Source of the DNA: Bacteroidia bacterium
Lineage (GTDB): Bacteria; Bacteroidota; Bacteroidia; NS11-12g; UBA955
Direction: 5' to 3'
NCBI GenBank assembly: GCA_023228875.1
Contig: JALOAG010000001.1
Coordinates: forward strand, 558,001-622,000
DNA length: 64,000 nt
Under the pieces are notes generated by a model. That model searched no databases, was not told the DNA's origin, and saw nothing but the letters and a program-made list of their open reading frames with translations. Both the position numbers and the translations under genes were made by a program. Shown here in pieces: positions 15,553 through 24,748 of this stretch. Each line of letters begins with the position of its first letter. The stretch's first letter is position 1.

Positions 15553-16324
15553 TTTTGTTAAATACCAAGGTACCGGTAATGATTTTGTAATTATTGATAA
15601 CCGTCTTAAACAATATTCAAAATTGCCGTTTAAGAAACTGTGTGACAGGCGTTTTGGGATAGGAGCGGATGGACTCATGTTGTTGGAACAAGTTACAGGA
15701 TATGATTTTAAAATGGTTTACTATAATTCTGACGGCAATGAAAGTACAATGTGCGGAAATGGAGGTAGATGTTTGACAGCTTTTGCCCATAAACTTGGAT
15801 TAGGAAAAAATGGAAGATTTCATTTTCTGGCTATTGATGGAGAACATCAAGCAATTGTTTTGCCTCATAATATTGTTTCACTCAAAATGAATGATGTTAC
15901 ATGTATCAAAAATGAAAAATCGGATTTTACCTTAGATACAGGTTCTCCTCATTATACTCGTTTTGTTAATGATGTTCAATCAATTGATTTGCTTAATGAA
16001 GCACGCGCAGTGCGTTATTCATCACCTTATTCTGAAAAAGGCATTAATGTGAATTTTATTCAAATACAAAACCACAACGAACTTGCTGTGCGTACATACG
16101 AGCGCGGTGTTGAAGACGAAACATTAAGTTGCGGTACGGGTGTAACTGCTTGTGCGATTGCGTATGCAGAGAAAAGTGGTTTGCCAAATGGTGCAAACGA
16201 AGTTCATATTCATACACCGGGAGGACAATTAATGGTTTCATTTCATAAAGCTGAAAATAAGTATGAAGAAATCTGGTTAACAGGTCCTGCCACTGAAGTA
16301 TTCAGTGGTGTAATTGAAATATAA
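15542..16324 (+). CDS. dapF: Diaminopimelate epimerase DapF
   Basis: 260 residues; converts LL- to meso-diaminopimelate for lysine and peptidoglycan synthesis in the cytosol. Both active-site Cys segments are present: ESTMCGNGGRCLTAF and LSCGTGVTACAIA, along with the N-terminal YQGTGNDFVIID. Slightly short but normal for this phylum. Translation probably couples to the preceding gene because the ATG lies inside its last codons (CATGAAGATTGA). Converges with the OmpA-family gene across 36 bp. Confidence 0.96.
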   Translation: MKIDFVKYQGTGNDFVIIDNRLKQYSKLPFKKLCDRRFGIGADGLMLLEQVTGYDFKMVYYNSDGNESTMCGNGGRCLTAFAHKLGLGKNGRFHFLAIDGEHQAIVLPHNIVSLKMNDVTCIKNEKSDFTLDTGSPHYTRFVNDVQSIDLLNEARAVRYSSPYSEKGINVNFIQIQNHNELAVRTYERGVEDETLSCGTGVTACAIAYAEKSGLPNGANEVHIHTPGGQLMVSFHKAENKYEEIWLTGPATEVFSGVIEI

Positions 16325-16360
16325 AATTTTAGATGCTTTTAAAGCAAGTATTAATTAGGG

Positions 16361-18499
16361 TTATTGAACTCCGGTATCTAAGATGGTAAACTCAACTCTT
16401 CTATTGAGTGCACGATTTTCTGCATTGGTGTTTTCAACTACAGGTTTGCTTTCTCCATATCCTTTTGCAACAATTCTATCAGCATTGATACCTTTTGATA
16501 TTAGATACTCTCTCACGGCATTTGCTCTTCGCTCAGATAATTTCTGATTGTAACTGTCTGAACCAACATCATCAGTATGTCCTGAAATTTCAATTTTGAT
16601 TTTGTTGTTTTTCTGTAATAGAATTACAAGTTTATCTAATTCGGTAAAGGATGCCGACAGTAATTCAGACTTGTCTGTCTCAAAGAATATATTGTTTAGA
16701 CGTACTGTTGCGTCTTTCTCAATTGGAGTAAGCGCAAAGTCTTGCCTGATTTTGCCGAAATCCTTCAAATCAGTAGTATTTAAACTATGACTTTCCCCAA
16801 TAAATCCATCTGCATTTGCATCAAAGGCATAATAAATTCCTTTGCGTAAAATAATTGAGTATTCACCCGTTTCAGCGTTTGAGAGAGCGGTACCAATTAC
16901 TTGTCCTGAATAGATGTCATAATACTTGATTTCTGCTTGTATGGTTGCATTATTCTTTTTATTGGTTGTTACGCCATTGATAATAATAACAGGTTCTGGC
17001 ATAATATCTTCCTCTACCGGAATAGTCGCAGGCGGAGGTGTAATTTGAACAAAGGTAATGCTGTCTTGTTCCGGAATACTGTCAGATTCAGGTATCTCAA
17101 TGCTAGGCATTTCAATAGGTTTAGGTGGCTCTATATAAAGTTCAGAGGTGTAAATATTAGTATGTGTTTCATCCTCCCATCTCACAAAATAAAACCTGCC
17201 TGCACTGGCATCTATCACAAAACTATTCTCATGTTCAGAAGAGTTGATGGAGTTGCCTAAATTGACAGGTTCACTCCAATTTGTCCAAGTGTCATCTAAA
17301 CGTTTGGTTACATAAATATCACCTTGGCCAAAACCGATTTTGCCGGAAGATGAAAAATAAAGAGTTTTGTTATCAGAAGCCAAATAGCAAGGAGTTTCGG
17401 TTCCTAAAGAGTTAATATCAAAGCCCATGTGTTTGAATGGAGACCAATTGCCGCGTTCGTCCTTAATCGAAACGTATAAGTCTTCTTTATATCTGTCTCC
17501 GCGATCACTTTTTTCTTTATAGCCAAGTATAATGATGTTGCCATCGTAACTCATCACATAGTCAATGAAAATGCCTCCATTCTTGTAATTTTTGATTGTC
17601 TCTTTATCATACTTCCATTTTGGCTTGCCAAAGATTGACTTGCCTAAATATGTCTTATAAAATTCAAATTTATTGAGCTTCATGTCAGAAACATAACCTA
17701 TGTTGTTATCTTGACTAATTCCTATCAAACCGCAGGTTCTTGATTTTCCTTTAGGTAGATTAAATACGCTTGGTTCTACCTTAATAATTTGACGTTCACT
17801 ACTGAGGTCTGCTCTATAAATCTGTTCATTTCTGTTTTCCATGTGTGAGAAATAGAGATAGTTGTTGTCAGCTGAAAGAATCAAGCCGGCCGGGTTTTTT
17901 TCTCCATTAATGTCATCATTTAACTTGGCAACATTCTCGGCAAATAGCTTTCTCTTAGGTAAGTTCACAACCGGATAATAGTCTGTGGTTGAATTTGTCA
18001 AGCATACTCCCCCAAATTGATTAACGCCATCAACTGCTGCGTAATCTACATAGAGCCAAACATCTGTAATGTTTGGAATGGTATCAAAATGATAGTATTT
18101 TACAGTATATTTTGCTTCGGTAGGTGTAGCCTTTCCTTCCCATACAACCTTTTTAATTGTTTTGCCTTTTCCTTTAGGTTTATATCCAATAACAACTTTT
18201 GAAATAGCTCCTGGATTAAAGGTCTCAGTTACTACAGCTTGACATGCATCAAAAGGTTCAAAGTAAAAGTGTAGCACAGCCGGCTTCTTACCCGGTTTTA
18301 TTTTTTTACCTTCTTTGCGGTCTTGGTATGGTGTAATTGCATTTGTTCTGTATCCGTAAGTCCAAATTTTTGGCACTCCTCTGCCTTCATCGCTTCCTTC
18401 TACCATATAGGGCCAGCGCGTTTTCTGGGCAATTGCGTTGTTGTGTAATGTCAATATGCCTAATAGAGCAATAATAAAGGGTGTTAGTTTGATTTTCAA
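16361..18499 (-). CDS. OmpA-family protein with WD40-like (PD40) repeats
   Basis: 712-residue envelope protein: signal peptide (about 1-24), a PD40/WD40-like beta-propeller with repeats such as NNYLYFSHMENR, KTLYFSSSGKIGFGQGDIYV and GRFYFVRWEDE (about 190-450), a proline-rich linker (about 455-500), a CarboxypepD-like beta-sandwich (about 505-590) and a C-terminal OmpA peptidoglycan-binding domain with the NNIFFETDKSEL start and SGHTDDVGSDSYNQKLSERR signature. The plan is widespread in Bacteroidota, with PorE of the T9SS as one example, but the specific role is not determinable. Start is TTG (18497-18499); there is no in-frame ATG upstream. Confidence 0.85.
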   Translation of the reverse strand: MKIKLTPFIIALLGILTLHNNAIAQKTRWPYMVEGSDEGRGVPKIWTYGYRTNAITPYQDRKEGKKIKPGKKPAVLHFYFEPFDACQAVVTETFNPGAISKVVIGYKPKGKGKTIKKVVWEGKATPTEAKYTVKYYHFDTIPNITDVWLYVDYAAVDGVNQFGGVCLTNSTTDYYPVVNLPKRKLFAENVAKLNDDINGEKNPAGLILSADNNYLYFSHMENRNEQIYRADLSSERQIIKVEPSVFNLPKGKSRTCGLIGISQDNNIGYVSDMKLNKFEFYKTYLGKSIFGKPKWKYDKETIKNYKNGGIFIDYVMSYDGNIIILGYKEKSDRGDRYKEDLYVSIKDERGNWSPFKHMGFDINSLGTETPCYLASDNKTLYFSSSGKIGFGQGDIYVTKRLDDTWTNWSEPVNLGNSINSSEHENSFVIDASAGRFYFVRWEDETHTNIYTSELYIEPPKPIEMPSIEIPESDSIPEQDSITFVQITPPPATIPVEEDIMPEPVIIINGVTTNKKNNATIQAEIKYYDIYSGQVIGTALSNAETGEYSIILRKGIYYAFDANADGFIGESHSLNTTDLKDFGKIRQDFALTPIEKDATVRLNNIFFETDKSELLSASFTELDKLVILLQKNNKIKIEISGHTDDVGSDSYNQKLSERRANAVREYLISKGINADRIVAKGYGESKPVVENTNAENRALNRRVEFTILDTGVQ

Positions 18500-18545
18500 T
18501 GAAACTTGTTTTTTTTCAGGCGTAAAAGTAATTAAATTTTGAATA

Positions 18546-19565
18546 TTACAATATCTCTATCTCCTGTTCTGAAATAGTATTGAAGTAATCTATATATTTT
18601 ATTAAGATAGATTGTAAAAGTTCTTGAATTTCATCTACATGATTGGATGAAACGAGTTGAGTCCTGATATTTTTAAAGTCAGGCAGCCCTTTAAAGTATC
18701 CGGCATAGTGTCTCCTCATTTCAACAATGCCTATATGTTCGCCTTTCCATTCAATATTTTTTTCAAAATGGATTTTACATGTTGCCACTCTTTCTTCAAG
18801 TGTAGGAGGGGGGAGCAGTTGCCCGTATTGAAGGAAATGTTTGATTTCTCTGAAAATCCAAGGGTATCCAATGGCTGCCCTTCCAATCATAATACCATCA
18901 ACACAATATTTGTTTTTCATTTCTAAAGCTTTTTGTGGAGAATCAATATCTCCATTGCCGAAAATTGGAATATTTATTCTGGGATTTTCCTTTATTTTCC
19001 CAATCAGAGACCAATCAGCAGAGCCTTTGTATAATTGAACGCGAGTTCTGCCATGGATGGTGAGAGCTTGGATACCTACATCTTGCAACTGTTCAGCAAC
19101 TGTTTCAATATTTTTTGTGTTGTCATCCCACCCTAAACGGGTTTTCACAGTAACGGGCAGGTGTGTAGCCTTTACCATTGCTTCTGTGATTGATTTCATC
19201 TTAGGGATATTTGTCAAGATGCCTGCACCTGCACCTTTGCAAACAACTTTTTTTACCGGACAGCCGTAATTTATGTCAATCAAATCAGGATTCGCTTGAG
19301 TTGCAATTTCACACGCTTCTTTCATGCTGTCAATTTCACCTCCAAAGAGTTGAATCCCAATTGGACGTTCATATTCAAAGATGTCGAGTTTTTGAGTGCT
19401 TTTAGCTGCATCTCGGATAAGCCCTTCTGATGAAATAAACTCTGTGTACATGAGGTCTGCACCGTTAATTTTGCACACATAGCGAAACGGAGGATCACTC
19501 ACATCTTCCATCGGTGCTAATAGCAACGGAAAATCAGGCAGTTGTATATTGGCTATTTTTAGCAA
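18546..19565 (-). CDS. dusB: tRNA-dihydrouridine synthase (DusB family)
   Basis: 339-residue FMN-dependent TIM-barrel enzyme that reduces uridines in the tRNA D-loop. Motifs: LLLAPMEDVSDPPFRYVC, the catalytic-Cys segment DINYGCPVKKVVCKGAGAG, and FMN-phosphate binding IPIFGNGDI and DGIMIGRAAIG. The start is TTG (19563-19565): the TIM barrel's first strand follows within 15 residues and no ATG precedes it. Promoter element at 19591-19598. Confidence 0.93.
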   Translation of the reverse strand: MLKIANIQLPDFPLLLAPMEDVSDPPFRYVCKINGADLMYTEFISSEGLIRDAAKSTQKLDIFEYERPIGIQLFGGEIDSMKEACEIATQANPDLIDINYGCPVKKVVCKGAGAGILTNIPKMKSITEAMVKATHLPVTVKTRLGWDDNTKNIETVAEQLQDVGIQALTIHGRTRVQLYKGSADWSLIGKIKENPRINIPIFGNGDIDSPQKALEMKNKYCVDGIMIGRAAIGYPWIFREIKHFLQYGQLLPPPTLEERVATCKIHFEKNIEWKGEHIGIVEMRRHYAGYFKGLPDFKNIRTQLVSSNHVDEIQELLQSILIKYIDYFNTISEQEIEIL

Positions 19566-19590
19566 ATTTGCACAGCGTTATAAGTCACGG

Positions 19591-19598
19591 CAAATGTA
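19591..19598 (-). promoter_or_regulatory. -7 element for dusB
   Basis: TACATTTG followed by C on the minus strand, 25 bp upstream of the TTG start. It sits 7 bp from the divergent CPBP start (19606), so the -33 region would fall inside that gene. The two divergent genes share a 40-bp intergenic region. Confidence 0.5.
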
Positions 19599-19605
19599 AG
19601 TATTT

Positions 19606-20571
19606 ATGCAATCTCAGTTTGACCCAAAACACAGAATTCAATATTCATCAAGGCTCTTGGTGTTAGTGGGGATTTTTATTTTGTGTAATTTTATGATTTT
19701 CCCACTTATTGGGTTCTCCGCAATTGCTTATGTTTATGAAATAGGGGTGATGGAGATTCCAAATGTCTTAGCCTCTCCGTCAGCATATTCCTATGGTGTG
19801 AATGTGATGTTATGGTTACAAATTATTACATCGTTTGGAGGATTTTTTGTGTCATCTTTTGTTTTCTTAAAATCATATAGTTACCCACCCTTTGAGTATT
19901 TGAAACTAAATAAAATGCCTGTCGTTAAAGCAATCTTACTCTGTTTGTTCATTATTGTTGCAAACATTGGTATAGTGAGTTTGTTAGGAGGGTTGAATTA
20001 TCGCATTCCAATTCCTGAATTTGGCGGATTGCAAGAAATTGCTGCAAGGATGAATGAAAGAGCATCTGCAATGATGGAATCTATGCTGGTTATGAATGGA
20101 TTGAGTGATTTGCTTATTCGTCTCTTTGTTATGGCATTATTGCCTGCATTTGTAGAGGAAGTTTTTTTTAGAGGCTTGCTTCAACGTTTTATAACAGAAT
20201 GGTTTGGGTCTATTTGGACAGGTATCATAGTGAGTGCGCTCGTGTTTGCGTTATTCCATTTTAGGATAACCCAAATTCTTCCTATCTTCTTTGTTGGGTT
20301 GTTGTTTGGGTATATTTATTATCGAACAGGAAATTTGTATTATACAATATTGATGCATTTTGTACATAATGGCTCAATCGTTATTTTGACTTATTTAGTG
20401 AGAGATAAGGATGCGCAAGCATTTATGCAAGAGGACTATATTCCCGGATGGGAGTGGATTGTGCCATCAATTTTTGGACTTGTCATTGGAGTTTATTTTC
20501 TGTTGAAGCTTTTCCCTTTACAGCCTAATTCTAAAAATGTATTAAATCAAAATGGAGGTGATAATGAGTAA
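19606..20571 (+). CDS. CPBP family intramembrane metalloprotease
   Basis: 321-residue polytopic protein with about eight hydrophobic segments. The CPBP (Abi/CaaX protease) signature is clear: motif 1 EEVFFRGLLQRF (about 183-194), motif 2 FALFHFRITQ and motif 3 MHFVHNGSIV, which supply the metal and catalytic Glu, Arg and His residues. Substrate unknown; relatives process prenylated proteins or bacteriocin-like peptides in membranes. Its last codons overlap cdsA and contain the cdsA ribosome-binding site. Confidence 0.9.
   Translation: MQSQFDPKHRIQYSSRLLVLVGIFILCNFMIFPLIGFSAIAYVYEIGVMEIPNVLASPSAYSYGVNVMLWLQIITSFGGFFVSSFVFLKSYSYPPFEYLKLNKMPVVKAILLCLFIIVANIGIVSLLGGLNYRIPIPEFGGLQEIAARMNERASAMMESMLVMNGLSDLLIRLFVMALLPAFVEEVFFRGLLQRFITEWFGSIWTGIIVSALVFALFHFRITQILPIFFVGLLFGYIYYRTGNLYYTILMHFVHNGSIVILTYLVRDKDAQAFMQEDYIPGWEWIVPSIFGLVIGVYFLLKLFPLQPNSKNVLNQNGGDNE
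20554..20562 (+). promoter_or_regulatory. Strong Shine-Dalgarno for cdsA, inside the CPBP gene's 3' end
   Basis: GGAGGTGAT is complementary to the 16S 3' end over 9 bases, with the GGAGG ending 5 nt before the ATG at 20564. It decides the start of cdsA over the ATG at 20552. Such sites are rare here; only rpsA has another of comparable strength. Confidence 0.7.
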
Positions 20572-21382
20572 CTTTATGACCCGTGCTATTACGGGAATTG
20601 TTTTTGTGCTTGTTGTACTGGGTGCGGTACTCTGGCGCATCGAAGCCTTTAAAGTGTTAATTATGTTAATCAGTGCAGTTAGTTTGTTTGAATTTTTAAG
20701 ACTATACAAAGATCGAGATAATAGCGTGAACCCTTATTTCGGTGCAATATCCGGAGGGATTGTTTTGCTTTTGTATTCTTTCTTTAGATTAGAGATGAAT
20801 GTTGCTGCTTTCTTCCTTCTTATCATTGTTCCATTATGTTTAGTCTTAAATCAATTGTTCACTTATAAAAAAGATATATTCTCCTCTGCCGGACTGTTGT
20901 TGGCAGGGAATTTTTATTTTGTATATCCTTTTGCAATGTTACTGACATTTTTAGAGAATTATAATGGAGATTATAAGCCCGAAATCTTTATATACTTACT
21001 TGTAATTGTTTGGTGTAATGACACTTTTGCGTATCTTGGAGGTAAGTTGCTTGGTAAGCATAAGCTCATGCCGAAGGTGTCGCCTAATAAGACTGTAGAG
21101 GGCTTTGTGTCGGGCTTGGTTTTCGCTGGGATAGCCTCATTCCTTATGTGTTATTTTGGTCTGTTTCAGGTACAAATCCCTTGGTATAAGCATATAATCA
21201 TAGGTGTATTTTTTGGAACAGCGGCTACCATAGGCGATCTCATTCAGTCTTCTGTTAAGCGTATGGCGGGTGCAAAAGATAGCGGCAACATCTTCCCCGG
21301 TCATGGAGGAATGTGGGATAGGTTTGATGGTCTGATTGCTGTTGTCTGGGTTTATATTCTCAGTTCCCCATTTTTTATGTAG
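20564..21382 (+). CDS. cdsA: Phosphatidate cytidylyltransferase CdsA
   Basis: 272 residues from the ATG at 20564 (MSNFMTRAITGIVFV). This membrane enzyme makes CDP-diacylglycerol from phosphatidate and CTP for phospholipid synthesis. About eight transmembrane helices; the C-terminal signature is present as LGKHKLMPKVSPNKTVEGFV and GDLIQSSVKRMAGAKDSGNIFPGHGG, ending MWDRFDGLIA (the CDS motif S-x3-KR-x4-KD-x5-PGHGG-x2-DR-x-D). Coupled to the CPBP gene by an 8-nt overlap (ATGAGTAA) and served by a strong Shine-Dalgarno. Confidence 0.95.
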   Translation: MSNFMTRAITGIVFVLVVLGAVLWRIEAFKVLIMLISAVSLFEFLRLYKDRDNSVNPYFGAISGGIVLLLYSFFRLEMNVAAFFLLIIVPLCLVLNQLFTYKKDIFSSAGLLLAGNFYFVYPFAMLLTFLENYNGDYKPEIFIYLLVIVWCNDTFAYLGGKLLGKHKLMPKVSPNKTVEGFVSGLVFAGIASFLMCYFGLFQVQIPWYKHIIIGVFFGTAATIGDLIQSSVKRMAGAKDSGNIFPGHGGMWDRFDGLIAVVWVYILSSPFFM

Positions 21383-21509
21383 AAGAAATCGAAGGTTGTG
21401 CATTAGTACAATCATCTTTGGTACAAACGGTTATTTATATTTTCTATAAGTGTGAGTGTCTGTAGATTTAGTCATGCACTTTATGTTGTTGTTCAATCTC
21501 TAATATTAA

Positions 21510-21680
21510 TCACGAAGAGCATGGAAAATCTACATTCTTTTTGATGTTTCTTTTTGGTGTTAATCTAATTATAACTGTTATGAACGTAAGGGTGCCAACT
21601 CCGAATATAGTCATTGATACTGATAGAACATGTGATAGGGTAAGTGTAAGCAGTGCGCCAATGCCATTGGTTAAATAATG
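21510..21680 (-). pseudogene. Decayed C-terminal fragment of a membrane protein
   Basis: A 56-codon open minus frame without a start codon encodes HYLTNGIGALLTLTLSHV and then SVSMTIFGVGTLTFITVIIR, followed by a basic tail and a stop at 21510-21512. Two adjacent hydrophobic helices with a Gly-rich turn resemble the end of a major-facilitator-type carrier. Frames upstream (to about 21770) are broken. The 21383-21834 gap otherwise holds nothing I recognise. Weak call. Confidence 0.3.
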
Positions 21681-21811
21681 TTAAATAATTAACAAGTCTG
21701 TTGCATCAATAGGCAACATAGTAAAAGTTGTTTTACAAAAGGTGCTTCAAAGATTCCAATGAGGTGATTTTGACTCAGGAAAATGCTACTATCTTTATTA
21801 TTAGATTAAAA

Positions 21812-21842
21812 TTGAAGAATAATTGCGCAGTACCTAAATTTG
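21812..21842 (+). promoter_or_regulatory. Promoter of the LysE-type gene
   Basis: TTG (21812-21814), 20-bp spacer, TAAATTTG (21835-21842). Predicted leader of about 30 nt before the ATG at 21879. The longer in-frame start at 21840 would overlap this element and is rejected. Confidence 0.6.
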
Positions 21843-21878
21843 CTAAATCTTTGCGTACTTTACAAGCTGAATCATAAC

Positions 21879-22514
21879 ATGCTTTTACCATTCTTTAACG
21901 GGCTGCTGGAAGGGATTGTTATCTCCTTGTTGCTATTTGGTCCGGCATTCTTCAAATTGTTGAATGTCAGTATGCAGTCAGGAAGATTTAAAGGCTGGTG
22001 GTTGGCAACCGGTGTGCTGTTGAGTGATTTGGTGGTTGTGTTGTTATTAATTTATGGACTCTCGGGTTTGTTTGAAAATGTGCACTTTAAGCAATTTTAT
22101 AGTCTGACAGCCGGTATTGCTATGGTTCTGTTAGGGTTGAAATATGTGAGAAGTTCTTATAGGATTTTCTTGAAATCATATAGAGAAAGGAGCAAAGGGA
22201 GTAAGAGTCTGTTAAGTGGCTTTGGGTTGAACTTGATTAACCCTTTTACTTTTGTACTTTGGTTTAATGTTTTAGGTGCAATCAGTTTAAAGTACAGTTC
22301 GGGAGAGCATTATAGAACTAATTTGATTTTAAATCTTTTGGGGATTCTATTAACTTTGTATTTGATGGATATCTTAAAAGTTGTAATGGCTGATTTTATT
22401 GGTAGGAAGATTGGACATCGTACTTTTTATCACCTCAATCGCTACTTTGGAGGTGTCTTTATAATCATTGGTTTAGTCTTTCTCTTTTTGTTCTTTAAAT
22501 TATTATTTACATAA
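21879..22514 (+). CDS. LysE/RhtB-type translocator
   Basis: 211 residues from the ATG at 21879 (MLLPFFNGLLEGIVISLL). Six predicted transmembrane helices with the LysE pattern: an N-terminal GxxxGxxxGPAFF region, then MVLLGLKYVRSSY after the third helix, and GFGLNLINPFTFVLWF (N-x-N-P motif). Exports an amino acid or small solute across the inner membrane; substrate unknown. It follows a promoter and precedes a BASS-family transporter by 13 bp. Confidence 0.8.
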   Translation: MLLPFFNGLLEGIVISLLLFGPAFFKLLNVSMQSGRFKGWWLATGVLLSDLVVVLLLIYGLSGLFENVHFKQFYSLTAGIAMVLLGLKYVRSSYRIFLKSYRERSKGSKSLLSGFGLNLINPFTFVLWFNVLGAISLKYSSGEHYRTNLILNLLGILLTLYLMDILKVVMADFIGRKIGHRTFYHLNRYFGGVFIIIGLVFLFLFFKLLFT

Positions 22515-22527
22515 TTGTAACTCAATC

Positions 22528-23451
22528 ATGATGGCAACTTATGTAGATATTAATACACTTGTCAATGTAACTCTTGCACTTATTACGTTTAGTCTTGGTA
22601 TTACACTGACAAAGAGTGATTTTGCAAATCTGTTTGCCAACCCAAAATCTTTGATTGTTGGTTTGTTTTTGCAAATTGTTTTATTGCCTCTTGCAGCCAT
22701 TCTGATTATGTCAAATATGAACCTTGACCCCGTGCTCAAGGTTGGTTTTTTTATCATAGCGATTTGTCCATCGGGAATCAGTTCCAATATGTTGAGTTTT
22801 TTAATGAATGGAAATACTGCATTGGCAATTTCAATGTCTGTGTTTAATTCCCTTATTACGCTTTTCTCAATTCCACTTTTTACAAATTTTGCATTAGATT
22901 TTTTCTTGCATGAGAGAGCCACAAGTCTTCGACTGCCTTTTTGGGATACATTCTTCACTATTTTCTTTATCACAGTATTGCCCACTATTATTGGAGTATT
23001 CGTGAGAGCACGTTTTAAGCAAATTGTTAAACGAATTATTCCCATTCTTCGCTATGTGTTACCGTTATTGCTGCTATTTATCTTTTCTGTCAAAATATTT
23101 TCAAATGATTCAAACGGTCATCCCAAAATTCGCTTAGAACAGTTTTTTTCATTGTTTGCACCAGAGTTGTTTTTGAATTTTTTAGGAATGTTATTTGGCT
23201 TTATTGCAAGTACAATTGTTCAAATTAGTTTTCGCAATAGGCTGACTATTGTGCTTGAAATAGGGCTTCAGAATACGGCTATGGCGCTGCTAATAGCTGG
23301 CACATTGCTGGAAAATGCTCAAATGGAAATACCGGCTTTAGTGTATGCAACATTTAGTTTCTTTTCCACATTTGCTTTCGCATGGTTGTTTAAATACTTG
23401 TATTTTCGTTGGAAGAAATGGATGAAGCACAGAGGTGTTCAAAGAAAGTAA
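22528..23451 (+). CDS. Bile acid:sodium symporter (BASS) family protein
   Basis: 307 residues with nine to ten predicted transmembrane helices. BASS signatures: TLALITFSLGITLTKSDF near the N-terminus, AICPSGISSNMLSFLMNGN (the conserved CPxGxxSN substrate region), and GLQNTAMALLIAGTL in the second half. Probably Na+-coupled uptake of an organic anion; in bacteria, substrates include pantoate, pyruvate and bile acids, so the substrate is undetermined. ATG at 22528, with a second ATG at the next codon. Converges with the histidine kinase. Confidence 0.88.
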   Translation: MMATYVDINTLVNVTLALITFSLGITLTKSDFANLFANPKSLIVGLFLQIVLLPLAAILIMSNMNLDPVLKVGFFIIAICPSGISSNMLSFLMNGNTALAISMSVFNSLITLFSIPLFTNFALDFFLHERATSLRLPFWDTFFTIFFITVLPTIIGVFVRARFKQIVKRIIPILRYVLPLLLLFIFSVKIFSNDSNGHPKIRLEQFFSLFAPELFLNFLGMLFGFIASTIVQISFRNRLTIVLEIGLQNTAMALLIAGTLLENAQMEIPALVYATFSFFSTFAFAWLFKYLYFRWKKWMKHRGVQRK

Positions 23452-23461
23452 GATGTTTCAG

Positions 23462-24640
23462 TTAGCTATTGCCCAGCATTGGTGCACTTTCGCAAGTCAA
23501 CACTATTCTAAAGGTGGTTTTCTCGTTTGGAATTGATTCTTTTACAAAGATGCTGCCTTTGTGATATTCAGTGATAATGCGTCTAACTAAAGATAGACCT
23601 AGCCCCCAACCACGTTTTTTGGTAGTATAGCCGGGTTTGAAAATAGTTTTGAATTTATTTGAAGGAATACCTTTTCCATTGTCTGTAATATCAATGTAAA
23701 CCTTGTGTTTAAGAAGGAAAATACTAATGGTGATTTTCCCGCTACCAACCATCGCATCTATAGCGTTTTTGCAAATGTTTTCTATAACCCACTCAAAGAG
23801 TGATTTGTTTAAGCGTACCAATAAATCGCGATGTCTTTCAACAAACACATATTCTATCTTGTCAGATGTGCGTGTCTTCATGTATTGAATAGATTCACTC
23901 AGAATGTTATTGATGTTTTGTACAATCAACTCAGGTTCTGAACCTATTTTTGAAAATCTTTCGGTGATTACGTTTAGTCGCTCTATATCCTTTTTCATTT
24001 CCTGCAATGACTCAGGGGTTGCTTGTTCAGGCGCAATTTCTAATAATTCAACCCATGCCAATAATGACGAAATAGGTGTTCCGAGTTGATGTGCAGTTTC
24101 TTTAGCCAATCCTACCCAAACTTTGTTCTGTTCTGATTTTCGAGCTACTGAGAATGAAAAATATGAAACAAAGATGAAGAGTGTTACAATTCCTAATTGG
24201 TATAAAGGATAATTTTGAAGTTGTTTGAGTATATAAGAATCACTATAGTAGAGGTGTCCTACTTCTTCATTCATAATCTTGATAGTAATAGGAGGGTAGC
24301 CTTTCTTCATTTCTTCCAAACGAGCCTTGACATATTCGGGGTTCAATGCTTTTGTAGAGTCCAAATTACGCGAAATGAGTTGTCCGTCTGAGGTCTCCAG
24401 AATGACCGGAATAGTTTTGTTCTCTTCGACTATACTATAAAAGAAACTTAATTCACTTTCATCATCAGCTTGAGCGAGTCTTTCTTGCGCTTTTGCCCAA
24501 ATTGCAATTTTCTTTTTTTCTTCAAACCGCAATTTCTTTACAAGGTTGTTAGTGTAGATAAGAGAGAAGGCACCAATTAATAATGCACCAATGAATAAGG
24601 CTATCTTTATGATTCGCTTTGTATAAAAAATATTCACCAC
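23462..24640 (-). CDS. Membrane sensor histidine kinase
   Basis: 392 residues: transmembrane helix (about 10-30), a roughly 130-residue periplasmic sensor, second helix (about 155-172), then HisKA-like phosphoacceptor region GLAKETAHQLGTPISSLLAW (phosphorylated His in AHQLGTP), N box NICKNAIDAM, G1 DNGKGIP and G2 GWGLGLSLVRR. All ATPase boxes are intact. No response regulator lies adjacent, so the kinase is an orphan and its signal is unknown. The divergent gene is a GT9 enzyme 108 bp away. Confidence 0.9.
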   Translation of the reverse strand: MVNIFYTKRIIKIALFIGALLIGAFSLIYTNNLVKKLRFEEKKKIAIWAKAQERLAQADDESELSFFYSIVEENKTIPVILETSDGQLISRNLDSTKALNPEYVKARLEEMKKGYPPITIKIMNEEVGHLYYSDSYILKQLQNYPLYQLGIVTLFIFVSYFSFSVARKSEQNKVWVGLAKETAHQLGTPISSLLAWVELLEIAPEQATPESLQEMKKDIERLNVITERFSKIGSEPELIVQNINNILSESIQYMKTRTSDKIEYVFVERHRDLLVRLNKSLFEWVIENICKNAIDAMVGSGKITISIFLLKHKVYIDITDNGKGIPSNKFKTIFKPGYTTKKRGWGLGLSLVRRIITEYHKGSIFVKESIPNEKTTFRIVLTCESAPMLGNS

Positions 24641-24748
24641 GCCAAAATTATCCCAAAATCAGCATTATTTTCGCAACTCTATGCCAACTTTTTATTGCTG
24701 TTCAAAATCATTCATTCAGTCAATTATTTTACTTTAGTTTGTTGATAC

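Noticed and set aside
16334..16346. Palindrome TGCTTTTAAAGCA between dapF and ompA-like as a terminator
   Set aside because: The stem has almost no loop and no T run, so it is unlikely to act as a terminator.
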